A stretch of DNA of 64,000 nt, from positions 744,001-808,000 of the forward strand of contig NC_014550.1 in NCBI RefSeq assembly GCF_000197735.1, given 5' to 3'. Both the position numbers and the translations under genes were made by a program. Numbering within the stretch: the first letter of the stretch is position 1; every line of letters starts with the position of its first letter. The stretch is from Glutamicibacter arilaitensis Re117 (GTDB taxonomy: Bacteria; Actinomycetota; Actinomycetes; Actinomycetales; Micrococcaceae). Of the stretch, positions 17,249 to 25,231 are shown piece after piece. The notes under the pieces were generated by a model, which was given only the letters and a program-made list of their open reading frames with translations, had not been told where the DNA came from and made no database searches.

Positions 17249-17782
17249 TCAGGGAGCAGGGTCTGTCGAAGCAGGCTGTGATGCCGGGTGCTCAGGAACC
17301 TCGGGATACAGCTCTGGCGGCAGGCCCACCGTGAATCCGTCGTCGCGGACGAACGTGCCGTTTATGTCGATCGCGCGGGAAACGTTATTGCTGCCGTCTG
17401 TCAATTGGACGGCCACGCCACTTCCCATCTGTTCTCCAATTACCACAGTGACGTTCTGTGGGGTGATGCCCCGTTCGGCTAGGATTTCCCGCGTCTTGGC
17501 GACCATTGAATCGTCCAGAACGCCACCCGGGAACGGCGCAGTCACTCGGCATACCCCGTCCCGATCGGCGGCGTAGGCGGCAGACACCAGGCCCTTGCCG
17601 GCTTGCTCCAGAGAACCAACCGGCTTACGTCCATCGCAGGTATCGCCCGAGTAATCCCGGAATACGGAACACCCCGTCAAGACGCCTGCGCAAAGCACCA
17701 AACCGACGACGCCCAATCCAGCTGACTGGTACTTATTCGGGAATCGCCCGCTCCACCGTTCAAATTTGATCATGCAGACCAT
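17249..17782 (-). CDS. Putative lipoprotein
   Basis: A 177-residue exported protein. A basic N-terminus and hydrophobic stretch (GLGVVGLVLCAGV) end in the lipobox LTGC, so the cysteine near residue 38 should be lipid-modified and the protein tethered to the outer face of the membrane. The mature part has two further cysteines (GDTCDGRK, DGVCRVTA) and a Pro/Ser-rich tail. A start at the second methionine (MIKFERW) is equally likely. Function unknown. Confidence 0.65.
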   Translation of the reverse strand: MVCMIKFERWSGRFPNKYQSAGLGVVGLVLCAGVLTGCSVFRDYSGDTCDGRKPVGSLEQAGKGLVSAAYAADRDGVCRVTAPFPGGVLDDSMVAKTREILAERGITPQNVTVVIGEQMGSGVAVQLTDGSNNVSRAIDINGTFVRDDGFTVGLPPELYPEVPEHPASQPASTDPAP

Positions 17783-18000
17783 TATTGCCGAACCATTTCC
17801 AGACGCCGTGCTACCGCTCCGTGTTACTGGGCCTCGATTGATGGCAAGGTCAACGCACTTCAGCTTCCGTCAATGACCAACTGGTCCTGGGCGACCCGGT
17901 GAAGGTTCCTCTTAAGGACACGGAGTTGTTGTGCAGACAGTCTGTGGATTCGAGATCGATTGAGACTATTCGCTGTCACGAAGTCACCGAGAGAGGGAGA

Positions 18001-18924
18001 TCAGAGTTCGTCGAAGTAACGTTCCTCGGATCCAGGAAGCAGCCGATGCGACGCAATGCAGAATCTCTCGTCCCAATCGTCTGGCCTGTGGGGCCACGCC
18101 TCAACCAGCCATTTTGGCGGCTTGGTCGAGTAGCCGACAGTGACTCTTTTAGCTTGCAGGTCCCAGAACGACGCGTCCGGATCAAACAGGCGAACCCCTT
18201 CTAAATACAGGTATTGAAAGGGGCGGGCCTTCGAAGCCAGCACTATCCCCTTGAGGGATCCAATAACGGTGAAACTCACGACCTCGGGCCACCCGCCAGC
18301 AGGTGCAACGACCTCTATGCTCCCCGATTGATTGATTTCGACCTCGTCCAGTTGGGTAAGCCGGTCCCATGCCATAAGATCTGCAGCACCCTTCACGCGT
18401 TGCAACAGGACCTTGCGTACTGTTTTCGCCATGTGCCTGAGCAGATCGGGAGTTCCGCCTTCGATCTCCAGATCTTGCAGATGAGGAGAAGCAACGAGTT
18501 GCTCGGTGACTCCTTGCGCGTATGGCATGATCAATCGGGTCAAGGCCATGACCTCATTTCCCGAACCGCCATAGGTCAGTATGCCATCGCACTGATGAAT
18601 GATTAGCGATGAGAGCAACGGCAGGTTCTCAATCCCCGCCAAGTCAATGTTGCCACCATCATCCAAGTTAATTGAAACAACTTGGACATCCGGCGCTATG
18701 GCAACGACCTCGTCCGCGAACAGTCCAGTTTCGGGTAGTTGGCGAATGATGGCGAAACGAAGCCGTGCATCGGAATTCTGGGACATTCGGACTTTTCCGA
18801 CTTTGTTGTTCCAAATCAGCCCTGAAGCCGATTCATGCCTAACCGACATGCCTGCCCTTTCCTGTTTCATTCGGTTTTTACGCTGCTTCGGCACGACTAT
18901 TACTAATCGCCCCCCAGATCTCAC
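18001..18924 (-). CDS. Hypothetical protein with leucine-rich-repeat-like pattern
   Basis: About 300 residues. Between residues 80 and 240 runs of L/I/V spaced every 20-24 residues (LAGIENLPLLSSLIIHQC; LVASPHLQDLEIEGG; LTQLDEVEINQSG) resemble degenerate leucine-rich repeats, a fold used for protein binding. No signal peptide or membrane helix is seen. The first 25 codons look non-coding, and the true start is probably MSVRHESASG at about 18849. Function unknown. The 218 bp before it (17783-18000) and the 260 bp after it (18925-19187) contain no recognisable gene. Confidence 0.5.
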   Translation of the reverse strand: MRSGGRLVIVVPKQRKNRMKQERAGMSVRHESASGLIWNNKVGKVRMSQNSDARLRFAIIRQLPETGLFADEVVAIAPDVQVVSINLDDGGNIDLAGIENLPLLSSLIIHQCDGILTYGGSGNEVMALTRLIMPYAQGVTEQLVASPHLQDLEIEGGTPDLLRHMAKTVRKVLLQRVKGAADLMAWDRLTQLDEVEINQSGSIEVVAPAGGWPEVVSFTVIGSLKGIVLASKARPFQYLYLEGVRLFDPDASFWDLQAKRVTVGYSTKPPKWLVEAWPHRPDDWDERFCIASHRLLPGSEERYFDEL

Positions 18925-19187
18925 GAACTATGTTGCTGTCCCCGGGTAGCATGCACCTCTAAGCCTGCCGAGATCGCCTTGACCCGGCCCAGCCTGGTCC
19001 TCAAATACAGGATCAAAAGCCAGATTACAGCTGCGATGGGCTAAATCTTGATGTCAGGAGTCGTGAGTCTCGCTCGGGTTTCCACTTCAGATTTGCTCCA
19101 ACCATGTACCGGTTAGAGTTCCCCTTGCGGGCGGCAGTGCTGTGGACTATGAACAGAAATGCTGAGGACTTCGGAAACTGACACGAA

Positions 19188-19212
19188 CCCCGGCGACACG
19201 CCGGGGTTTTTT
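19188..19212 (+). terminator. Rho-independent terminator used as intron target
   Basis: CCCCGGCG-ACA-CGCCGGGG followed directly by TTTTTT (19207-19212). The intron's 5' GTG begins at the next base. The gene it served is not recognisable upstream. Confidence 0.88.
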
Positions 19213-21173
19213 GTGTACGCCCAGCATGGGCATTTACTTGGAGGTGAAAGTCCTCTGGCCGGGAAGATGGTTTAAGGCCTAGCTGAAGGCAACTGCGTCA
19301 CCGCGAGGTGGGGTGGGAAGGAAGCCGGAGGCAAACCTCTGCACCGAGGAACACGAATCACATGTGAGGCATGTCTGCCGGGGTAAGCCAGCGCAAGATG
19401 GTGAAGCCCGCTCCATCGAAACGGCAGATGTGTATATGTGGCGGGCGCAGGGAGAAAGTGAATGCTCTTATCTGGGGAGGTCTGTCCCAGTGCACCACCA
19501 GTCTTCTGACTGGGTGGGGCGGTTCTGGCCGAGAGGTCAGTAACTGATGGGGCAGAAGTCAGCAGAGGTCATAGTACCTGCCTAGGAATCGCGTCGGGTG
19601 AGGAACCTGATCGTTTGCCTGAGACCCATTGTGGTTGATGAGGGAGGCAGGGAAGGGCTGAACGCTGGGAATTGATGGACTGAAGCATGAGTTCTCGTGC
19701 TCACGTGATTATCGCAGAAAACCCACGGACGTGGTGGGGCAGAGAGGGGACGGTACCGGTGAATCCGGGAGAGTATTTTCTTGCGTGTAGCGTTGAGCCG
19801 GCGGCTGATGGGAAAGACATCAGGGATCAACAAGTTGATCTGTGGGAGCAAGTGTTCTCGCGCGGTAATTTGTTGATTGCATTGAAACGTGTTGAGCGGA
19901 ATAAGGGTTCTGCTGGTGTTGATGGGCTTGAAGCGCATGAATTGCGTGATTGGTGCCGTGAGCATTGGATCGAGACTCGGAAGTCGCTTGATGCTGGAAC
20001 GTATGCGCCGTTGCCGGTGCGTCAGGTGATGATTCCGAAGCCTGATGGTGGGGAACGGATGCTGGGTGTTCCGTCTGTGTTGGATCGGTTGATTCAGCAG
20101 GCTCTCGCGCAAGTGCTTTCCCCGATTTTCGATGAGGGGTTCGCACCGATGTCTTATGGATTTCGGCCGGGCAAAAGCGCCCATGACGCTGCTTCGATGG
20201 CTCGTAAGGTTATTGAGCAGGGGTATCGGTGGGTTGTGGAGGTTGATCTGGATGCATTCTTTGATCGGGTGAACCATGACGTGCTGATGTCCAGGGTTGC
20301 GCGGAAGGTGAAAGACAAGCGGGTTCTGAAGCTTGTTCGGAAGTATTTGACGGCTGGGATCATGGCGCAGGGTGTTCGTCGGGAAACGGTGGAGGGCACT
20401 CCGCAGGGGTCGCCTTTATCGCCGTTGCTCTCGAATATCATATTGGATGATTTTGATCAGGAGTTCTGGTCGAGGGATCACCGTTTTGTGCGGTATGCCG
20501 ATGACATCAGAATTTTTGTGAAGTCGAAACGTGCTGCCGAACGGGTGTTGGGTCAGGCGACGAAAGTCCTTGAGCAACGTTTGAAGTTGAAGGTGAATCG
20601 GCAGAAATCAGTGATCAATCCGGCGAGTGTTGCAACGTTGCTGGGTTTTGGTTTCTACTTCGTCAAAGGTTCGAAGGTCAGGATCAGGGTTGCTCCGAAG
20701 GCGTGGATACGCATGAAGGAGCGGATTCGGAGGTTGACTTCTCGGCGGTGGAGTGTGTCGATGGACTACCGTATCGAGCAGTTGAATCGTTTTGTTCGGG
20801 GTTGGATGGGTTATTTCCGGTTGTCGATGACGGCGGATAAATTTGCCACACTCGATCAATGGTTTAGACGTCGGTTGCGTCAGATCCGCTGGGTTGAATG
20901 GAAGCGTCCTCGTACTCGGGTGGCGAATCTTCGTCGTCTGGGGATTGTCAAGGATAAGGCTTACCAGTGGGGAAACAGTTCACGTGCGTATTGGCGTGTG
21001 GCGAAGTCCCCGATTCTTCATCGTGCCTTGCCAACTTCTTATTGGGAGGAGTTGGGTGTGCTGTTCTTTCGCCGTGCTTGGGATCGTTTTCAGTGACTTG
21101 GCGAACCGCCGGATGCGGGCCCGCATGTCCGGTGGTGTGAGAGGCGGGGGCTAGACACCCCCGCCTACTCGAT
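19213..21173 (+). mobile_element. Group II intron, class C
   Basis: A self-splicing retroelement of about 1.96 kb. The 5' end GTGTACGCCCAGCATGGGC lies immediately after a terminator T-run, the target preferred by class C introns. The 3' end has domain V at about 21104-21136 (ACCGCCGGATGCGGG / CCCGCATGTCCGGTGGT) with a CGC catalytic triad, typical for class C instead of AGC. Domain VI follows (GGCGGGGG...CCCCCGCC) and ends TACTCGAT with the likely branch adenosine. The intron encodes a reverse transcriptase without an endonuclease domain, also typical of the class. The exact last base is uncertain by one or two positions. Confidence 0.88.
19687..21096 (+). CDS. ltrA: Group II intron reverse transcriptase/maturase
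   Basis: A 469-residue protein that helps the intron RNA splice and copies it into DNA during retrohoming. Reverse transcriptase blocks are intact: KRVERNKGSAGVDGLE, MIPKPDGGERMLGVPSV, SYGFRPGKSAHDA, VVEVDLDAFFDRVNHD, GTPQGSPLSPLLSNI and the catalytic RYADDI. A maturase (X) domain follows with LNRFVRGWMGYFRL and the basic block RRRLRQIRWVEWKRPRTR. There is no HNH endonuclease, as in class C introns. The first 45 residues are atypical, so an internal start is possible. No frameshift or stop is seen, so the intron may still be active. Confidence 0.92.
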   Translation: MSSRAHVIIAENPRTWWGREGTVPVNPGEYFLACSVEPAADGKDIRDQQVDLWEQVFSRGNLLIALKRVERNKGSAGVDGLEAHELRDWCREHWIETRKSLDAGTYAPLPVRQVMIPKPDGGERMLGVPSVLDRLIQQALAQVLSPIFDEGFAPMSYGFRPGKSAHDAASMARKVIEQGYRWVVEVDLDAFFDRVNHDVLMSRVARKVKDKRVLKLVRKYLTAGIMAQGVRRETVEGTPQGSPLSPLLSNIILDDFDQEFWSRDHRFVRYADDIRIFVKSKRAAERVLGQATKVLEQRLKLKVNRQKSVINPASVATLLGFGFYFVKGSKVRIRVAPKAWIRMKERIRRLTSRRWSVSMDYRIEQLNRFVRGWMGYFRLSMTADKFATLDQWFRRRLRQIRWVEWKRPRTRVANLRRLGIVKDKAYQWGNSSRAYWRVAKSPILHRALPTSYWEELGVLFFRRAWDRFQ

Positions 21174-21184
21174 TATGTGCTCGT

Positions 21185-21332
21185 TTAGAGCTCTGCTGCT
21201 GGTGTGGTTTGGTCGGCCTTTTTGCGAGGCCGGCGACGGGATGGTGAGCCAATTTTGTTCAGCTCGGTTTGCGTCCATCCCTTCTTCAATGCAGCGGCGA
21301 AAGCTTGCTTTTCGGCGGCCTTGGCTTACGGT
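21185..21332 (-). pseudogene. C-terminal remnant of a plasmid coiled-coil protein
   Basis: The minus strand here reads about 46 codons ending at the TAA (21185-21187): AFAAALKKGWTQTELNKIG, then a basic SRRRPRKKAD segment. The same layout, AFNAAITAGWSVEELRKIGY plus a basic tail, closes the plasmid gene at 5402-5797. A stop codon interrupts the frame at about 21331, where surface-protein sequence takes over on the other strand. It is the tail of a former plasmid gene cut by recombination, showing that plasmid DNA also reached this locus. Confidence 0.6.
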
Positions 21333-22029
21333 GACGGAATCAGCTGCTTCGGCAGAATCTGACGCTACATCTGAGCTCACTGATGAAGTTAGTAAGTCGG
21401 CCAAGGCCACTGACGAAGCCAGTGAGGCTCGGGTTGAGGACTCAAATGAGGCCCCAGCGTCCGAGCCAGCCTCAGAAGCAACCGAACCGACGCCAGCTCG
21501 GGTGCAGGAGGAATCGAAATCCGTTAATCCGGAAGTCAAGAGTGTGGCTACCGTACTCCCCGAATCGCCGAAGCAATCATCAAACAGTTTCGGCCTGGTT
21601 TCCAGCGATGACCGCTGGGACGAAATCAACGCTCTCTTACCTGAAGGTTCCGAAGACTGGAGCGACGAGCAATGGGAAGTGTTTGTCGAGACCGAAGCTG
21701 GGGAAGAGTACTTTCGACAGCTCAATGAACTCCTAGAGGAAGAGTACCCCGTCGAGGATGACTTTGAACTCTCCGAGGAGGAGCAAGCCTTCTGGGACTT
21801 AATCCTCGATACCCTCCCACAGGACAGCCTTGAATGGGATGATTCCGAGTGGGAAGAGTACTTCCGCAGCGACGCTGGCCTTGAGTTCATCGAGCAGCTG
21901 TTGCCAATCATCGCTGACAGTGTAGAAACCGATGAAGATGCAGCTGATCTTCAAGCCTTCCTCGAAGAAGTCTTTGCCGATGATCCTGAGCTACGTGCGT
22001 ACTACCTCGAAATGTACTTGGGGATTACA
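21333..22029 (+). pseudogene. LAxTG surface protein, upstream fragment (split by IS)
   Basis: Coding for about 230 residues of a very acidic wall-associated protein. A Ser/Glu/Ala-rich low-complexity stretch (ATSELTDEVSKSAKATDEAS) is followed by two related repeats: EDWSDEQWEVFVETEAGEEY and LEWDDSEWEEYFRSDAGLEF. The 5' end is missing, because sequence left of about 21333 belongs to an unrelated gene on the other strand; an open frame from an ATG at 21175 runs through it but is not the native start. The 3' end is cut at 22029 by the ISL3 element. Removing the element and one GGATTACA copy joins it in frame to the anchor fragment at 24844-25151. Confidence 0.7.
22022..22029. repeat. 8-bp target-site duplication of the first ISL3/IS110 element
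   Basis: GGATTACA directly before the element (22022-22029) and again directly after it (24844-24851). An 8-bp duplication is the ISL3-family rule. Confidence 0.92.
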
Positions 22030-22061
22030 GGCTCTTAAAAGTTAAGCGTGGTGCAGGATGT

Positions 22062-23339
22062 TCAGCACGGCCGTAGGCCCGCCGTGTACAACAATATCCG
22101 AAGCCGATAATGACCATGATTCCGATAGCCTCGACCGATGCGTTTCAGGTTCTTCGCCGTCAGGTTCGCCGCCTCGCTCCGGGCGTTGGTCAACCTCGTT
22201 CGTACGAACACCAGCAGCTCCCGCCGCCAGGCGGTCAACGTGCGGAACAATGTTTTCGCCTCGGTCATTTTTGTGGCCTTCACTGATTTCTCCAGCACCG
22301 CCCACCGGGACTGGAATTCATGGATATCAGCGGTTTTCAGCAGTTGCCGCACGTGTTCCTTGATTCCATAGATCACTCCGAGTTCCGGGTCTGATTCAAG
22401 GATCAGCTTCAGCCGTTCCACCTGCTTGATCGACAGGTTCTCTAAGTTGCAGGTTAGTAGCTTCCGGTACTTGTAGGCCGGATCCGTGGCCCTGCCACGG
22501 CGTTCGTGCACTTCGTGGGAACGGCGGCGGCGGACCTGGGTGATCATCAGATTCGCCCGGGCGATCACGTGGAAATGGTCCACGCTGACCTTCGCCTTGG
22601 GCAGATTCTCACGCACCGCTTTGCGGAACTCGGCAGACATGTCGATCGCGACGTACTGCACCCGTTGGCGCCAATACCGTGGCCGGTTCTTCAACCACTT
22701 CTTTACCGCTGTTCCGCGGCGTCCGTCCACGATATCCAGGATCTTTCCGGTGTCCAGATCGGTGAAGACGATGGACCACGGCTCAATCCGAACGACTTTC
22801 CCGGTCCGGCCAAGGGCGTAGCGGACTTTGCGGAACCGGTGCTCATCGATGCCCAGGCGCCGGATGAACATCCGGTCCACATTCCCGACGAGTTCACCGA
22901 CGGTGGTCAGTCGGGCCATGACCGTTGGCCATGACACCCCATGCGCTGCGGCGACCCGGGACACGGCTCGCAGTTCGCAGCTCATCTCGTCCACGAGCCG
23001 TTGGGAGAGCCTGGTGGTGATCCGTGCGCGGAAGGGCAGTTGCTCGGTGGTTTGCACGAACGAACGGCGTTCGCAGGCAGGTTCTTGGCAGGCCATGCGG
23101 CGTTTGCGTACCAACACCTGCAGGTCGTCACCGCCGGCGGGCAGGTCCTTGACCTGGTGCACCGGCCTTGCTTGGATTCGGGTAGTCAGTACCCCGCAGG
23201 AGGGGCAAGCGGCTTCGGTTTCGATGGGCTCAACAAGTACCTGCCGTCCGGCAAGTTCCTGAGTCACGGTGATGACGCGGTAGTCGGTGAGGTTCAACAG
23301 AATCGACGCAGCATCGATTCGGCCGGTATCCTTGATCAC
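22062..23339 (-). CDS. ISL3-family transposase (copy 1)
   Basis: A 425-residue DDE transposase. An N-terminal zinc-finger region has paired cysteines (ACPSCGVLTTR; CQEPACERRSF). It is followed by a helix-turn-helix (VSRVAAAHGVSWPTV) and the catalytic domain with GIDEHRFRK, YVAIDMSAEFRKAV and SVDHFHVIARAN, ending near LTNARSEAANLTAKNLKRIG with the last acidic residue. It cuts at the GGCTCTT terminal repeats and leaves 8-bp duplications. The sequence is intact and identical to the copy at 47662-48939. The nested IS110 element lies upstream of its start codon, so its native promoter is probably displaced. Confidence 0.92.
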   Translation of the reverse strand: MIKDTGRIDAASILLNLTDYRVITVTQELAGRQVLVEPIETEAACPSCGVLTTRIQARPVHQVKDLPAGGDDLQVLVRKRRMACQEPACERRSFVQTTEQLPFRARITTRLSQRLVDEMSCELRAVSRVAAAHGVSWPTVMARLTTVGELVGNVDRMFIRRLGIDEHRFRKVRYALGRTGKVVRIEPWSIVFTDLDTGKILDIVDGRRGTAVKKWLKNRPRYWRQRVQYVAIDMSAEFRKAVRENLPKAKVSVDHFHVIARANLMITQVRRRRSHEVHERRGRATDPAYKYRKLLTCNLENLSIKQVERLKLILESDPELGVIYGIKEHVRQLLKTADIHEFQSRWAVLEKSVKATKMTEAKTLFRTLTAWRRELLVFVRTRLTNARSEAANLTAKNLKRIGRGYRNHGHYRLRILLYTAGLRPC

Positions 23340-23419
23340 GGCTCGTAGTTCCTTGCGTATGAATTGTTTTAGTCAACATCCATTTTCGCAGAAGGGACTG
23401 CGAGACTCTTCTATATCTG

Positions 23420-24499
23420 TCAAGCCGTCAGCGGTAGCACTTCCGCAGATTCCAGAATCTTGTATATTCGGCGTGCCAAAAACCGCTTGATGCATCTACG
23501 GATCTCTTTCAACGTCTTGCCTTCCGCCGTGCGTTTGACCACGTAGGCCCGGGTCTCCTCGTCATGGGTCATCCGTACCATCGCAGCGGTATGCAGGGCC
23601 TTGTTCAACCGCCGGTCACCTCGACGATTGAGCCGGTGGCGCACCGTGTTCCCTGAAGATGCAGGGATGGGATTCACGCCCGCAAGAGAAGCGAATGCAG
23701 CCTCCGAACGCAACCTGCCCTGATGGGACCACGCGGCCACGCAGACCGCCGCCACCACCGGACCGATACCGGTGAGCTCAAGTAGTTCCTTGCCTTCGCT
23801 GAGCTTGACCAGCTCAGTCATCTGAGTCGTGTTTTCCTTGATATGCGTGTCCAGTTCACCGACGCGTCGGGCCAACCGCACGGCTTCGGCACGGGCAACC
23901 TGCGATTCGATGGTTTCCTCCCGGCTCCGCCACCCCGCTACCTCGAGGAACTGAGTGCTGCTCAAGGGTTTGCGGGCATCGATGCCAAGCGAGGTCACAC
24001 GCAGCAGTGCGGTGAGCGCGTTGACGTATTTCGTACGCTCCACAGCCAGCATGTCACGGGCCGTCACCAGCACGCGCAAAGCAGCGCGGGCACCGTCATT
24101 GAGTCGCGGAACACGCAGCTTCTGCACCTCGATGGGTAGCGCGGCGGCAGCCATGCGCTGGGCATCCAACGGATCAGTCTTACCCACGCCGCGCCCGGCT
24201 TTCTGGTAGCCGCTAGGTGCTTCGGCGACCGTGTAGCCGGCATCGGTGACCGCACCGGTGACTACGGCACCGTAGGAGGCTGTCCCTTCAATTATCCACA
24301 GGGTGCTGGCATCGGCTCCGGTGCGCCTGCCGACCCAAGCGATAGCGCGTTTGATGCTGGAACTGGTGGCGGGAAAATCCCTGGTTTCCACGTGTTCGCC
24401 GGTATAGGTGATGATGGAATAGACATGCTTACGGGCGTGGGTATCCACTCCGATGATATAGGAGTAGGTCTTGGCAACGGTCTGCGGGAGGATAGTCAT
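23420..24499 (-). CDS. IS110-family DEDD recombinase (copy 1)
   Basis: A 359-residue recombinase. The N-terminal RuvC-like DEDD domain starts IIGVDTHARKHVYSI and includes WIIEGTASYG and GKTDPLDAQRMA. The C-terminal Transposase_20 domain contains LTGIGPVVAAVCVAAWS, ASLAGVNPIPASSGNT and RRGDRRLNKALHTAA, with the serine used in strand joining. IS110 enzymes are now known to be guided by a bridge RNA made from their own non-coding end. Intact, and identical to the gene at 49020-50099. A decayed relative lies at 46657-47240. Confidence 0.93.
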   Translation of the reverse strand: MTILPQTVAKTYSYIIGVDTHARKHVYSIITYTGEHVETRDFPATSSSIKRAIAWVGRRTGADASTLWIIEGTASYGAVVTGAVTDAGYTVAEAPSGYQKAGRGVGKTDPLDAQRMAAAALPIEVQKLRVPRLNDGARAALRVLVTARDMLAVERTKYVNALTALLRVTSLGIDARKPLSSTQFLEVAGWRSREETIESQVARAEAVRLARRVGELDTHIKENTTQMTELVKLSEGKELLELTGIGPVVAAVCVAAWSHQGRLRSEAAFASLAGVNPIPASSGNTVRHRLNRRGDRRLNKALHTAAMVRMTHDEETRAYVVKRTAEGKTLKEIRRCIKRFLARRIYKILESAEVLPLTA

Positions 24500-24790
24500 A
24501 CGGCTTGGTACTTTCTTCTTTTCACGGACAGGATCTTCGGCCGTGCGGCCGGTACCAGTCCGGGAAGGAAGTCACCGTTGGAGCAACACTGTGATGGGTC
24601 ACACCCTGATAGGTGGACATTCTTCTGATCAGGCTACCGAGGTGGGCCGGGTTGGCGCCGGCCGCCCAACAACGTAGACAGACAATTCTCGCAAACGACA
24701 CCTCAGGGGTCAGCCTTACTTTGAGTCATGCCCACGTCGGAGGGAAGCCTGGCATCTACCCTGCCAGCTGATCCCAGACCAGCCACTACA
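24500..24790 (-). ncRNA. Candidate IS110 bridge-RNA region (copy 1)
   Basis: About 290 bp of non-coding DNA between the IS110 start codon and the ISL3 terminal repeat. In IS110-type elements the long left end upstream of the recombinase gene encodes the bridge RNA that pairs with donor and target DNA. Several short inverted repeats are visible (for example GGCCGTGCGGCC near 24539 and CGCCGGCCG near 24656). RNA boundaries and guide loops were not determined. The same sequence occurs at 50100-50390. Confidence 0.4.
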
Positions 24791-24843
24791 AGACTCACAG
24801 CCTTACTTCTTTTTCGGGTCACCACGCTAAAAATCGAAGAGCC

Positions 24844-25151
24844 GGATTACACCGGAAACGACGGATGGTTCAACTGGTGGCTCCGAAACTGTGGACGAAC
24901 CTGAGGTTTCAGAAAGCGAACGACCCGTTGCTGACGCTGAAATCAAGCCCGTAGGTTCAATCGGCAAGACAATCGTTACCAAGGCGCAAAAGGCAAGCAA
25001 GTCCACTGAACCCGTAGCGGTTGTTGAGGCCTCAGCGCCTGCACTGGCCAACACAGGTTTTGATGGTTTCTGGGCTGCTGGGGTTGGGATACTGCTAGCC
25101 ATTGGCGGTGTGGTATTTATTGCCCGCTCACGCAAGGCTTCTGCGAAGTAG
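24844..25151 (+). pseudogene. LAxTG surface protein, C-terminal anchor fragment
   Basis: The frame is open across the IS junction (ITPETTDGSTGGSETVDEPE), so this is the downstream half of the gene at 21333-22029. It ends with a sorting signal: LANTG, a hydrophobic helix (FWAAGVGILLAIGGVVFIA) and a basic tail RSRKASAK. Actinobacterial class E sortases accept LAxTG. The protein would have been covalently fixed to peptidoglycan with its acidic repeats exposed. A GTG at 24891 could start a short peptide, but it has no signal peptide, so the fragment is taken as inactive. Confidence 0.8.
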
Positions 25152-25179
25152 CTTAAGCCGATAACGGTCCCGTAATGCA

Positions 25180-25223
25180 GCTGACGCTGGGAAGCACCAA
25201 AGGGTGGTTCCCAGCGTCAGCTA
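25180..25223. terminator. Bidirectional terminator hairpin
   Basis: AGCTGACGCTGGGAA (25180-25194) pairs perfectly with 25209-25223. It lies between the convergent surface-protein fragment and the flavin reductase gene and can serve both. Confidence 0.82.
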
Positions 25224-25231
25224 TTTGTGTA

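Larger units (their letters stand above)
22030..24843 (-). mobile_element. ISL3-family element with nested IS110 element, copy 1
   Basis: A 2,814-bp unit with ISL3-type ends: the left end starts GGCTCTTAAAAGTTAAGCGTGG-like sequence and the right end, read inward, starts GGCTCTTC and shares the inner block AGCGTGG. It carries two minus-strand transposase genes, ISL3 (22062-23339) and IS110 (23420-24499). A plain ISL3 element is about 1.4 kb, so the IS110 element probably inserted between the ISL3 transposase start and its terminal repeat, leaving both genes intact. A second copy at 47630-50443 has the same length and the same transposase translations. It interrupts a surface-protein gene. Confidence 0.92.

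Noticed and set aside
19582..20277. 231-codon minus-strand frame within the group II intron
   Set aside because: Antisense to the reverse transcriptase and out of keeping with any family.
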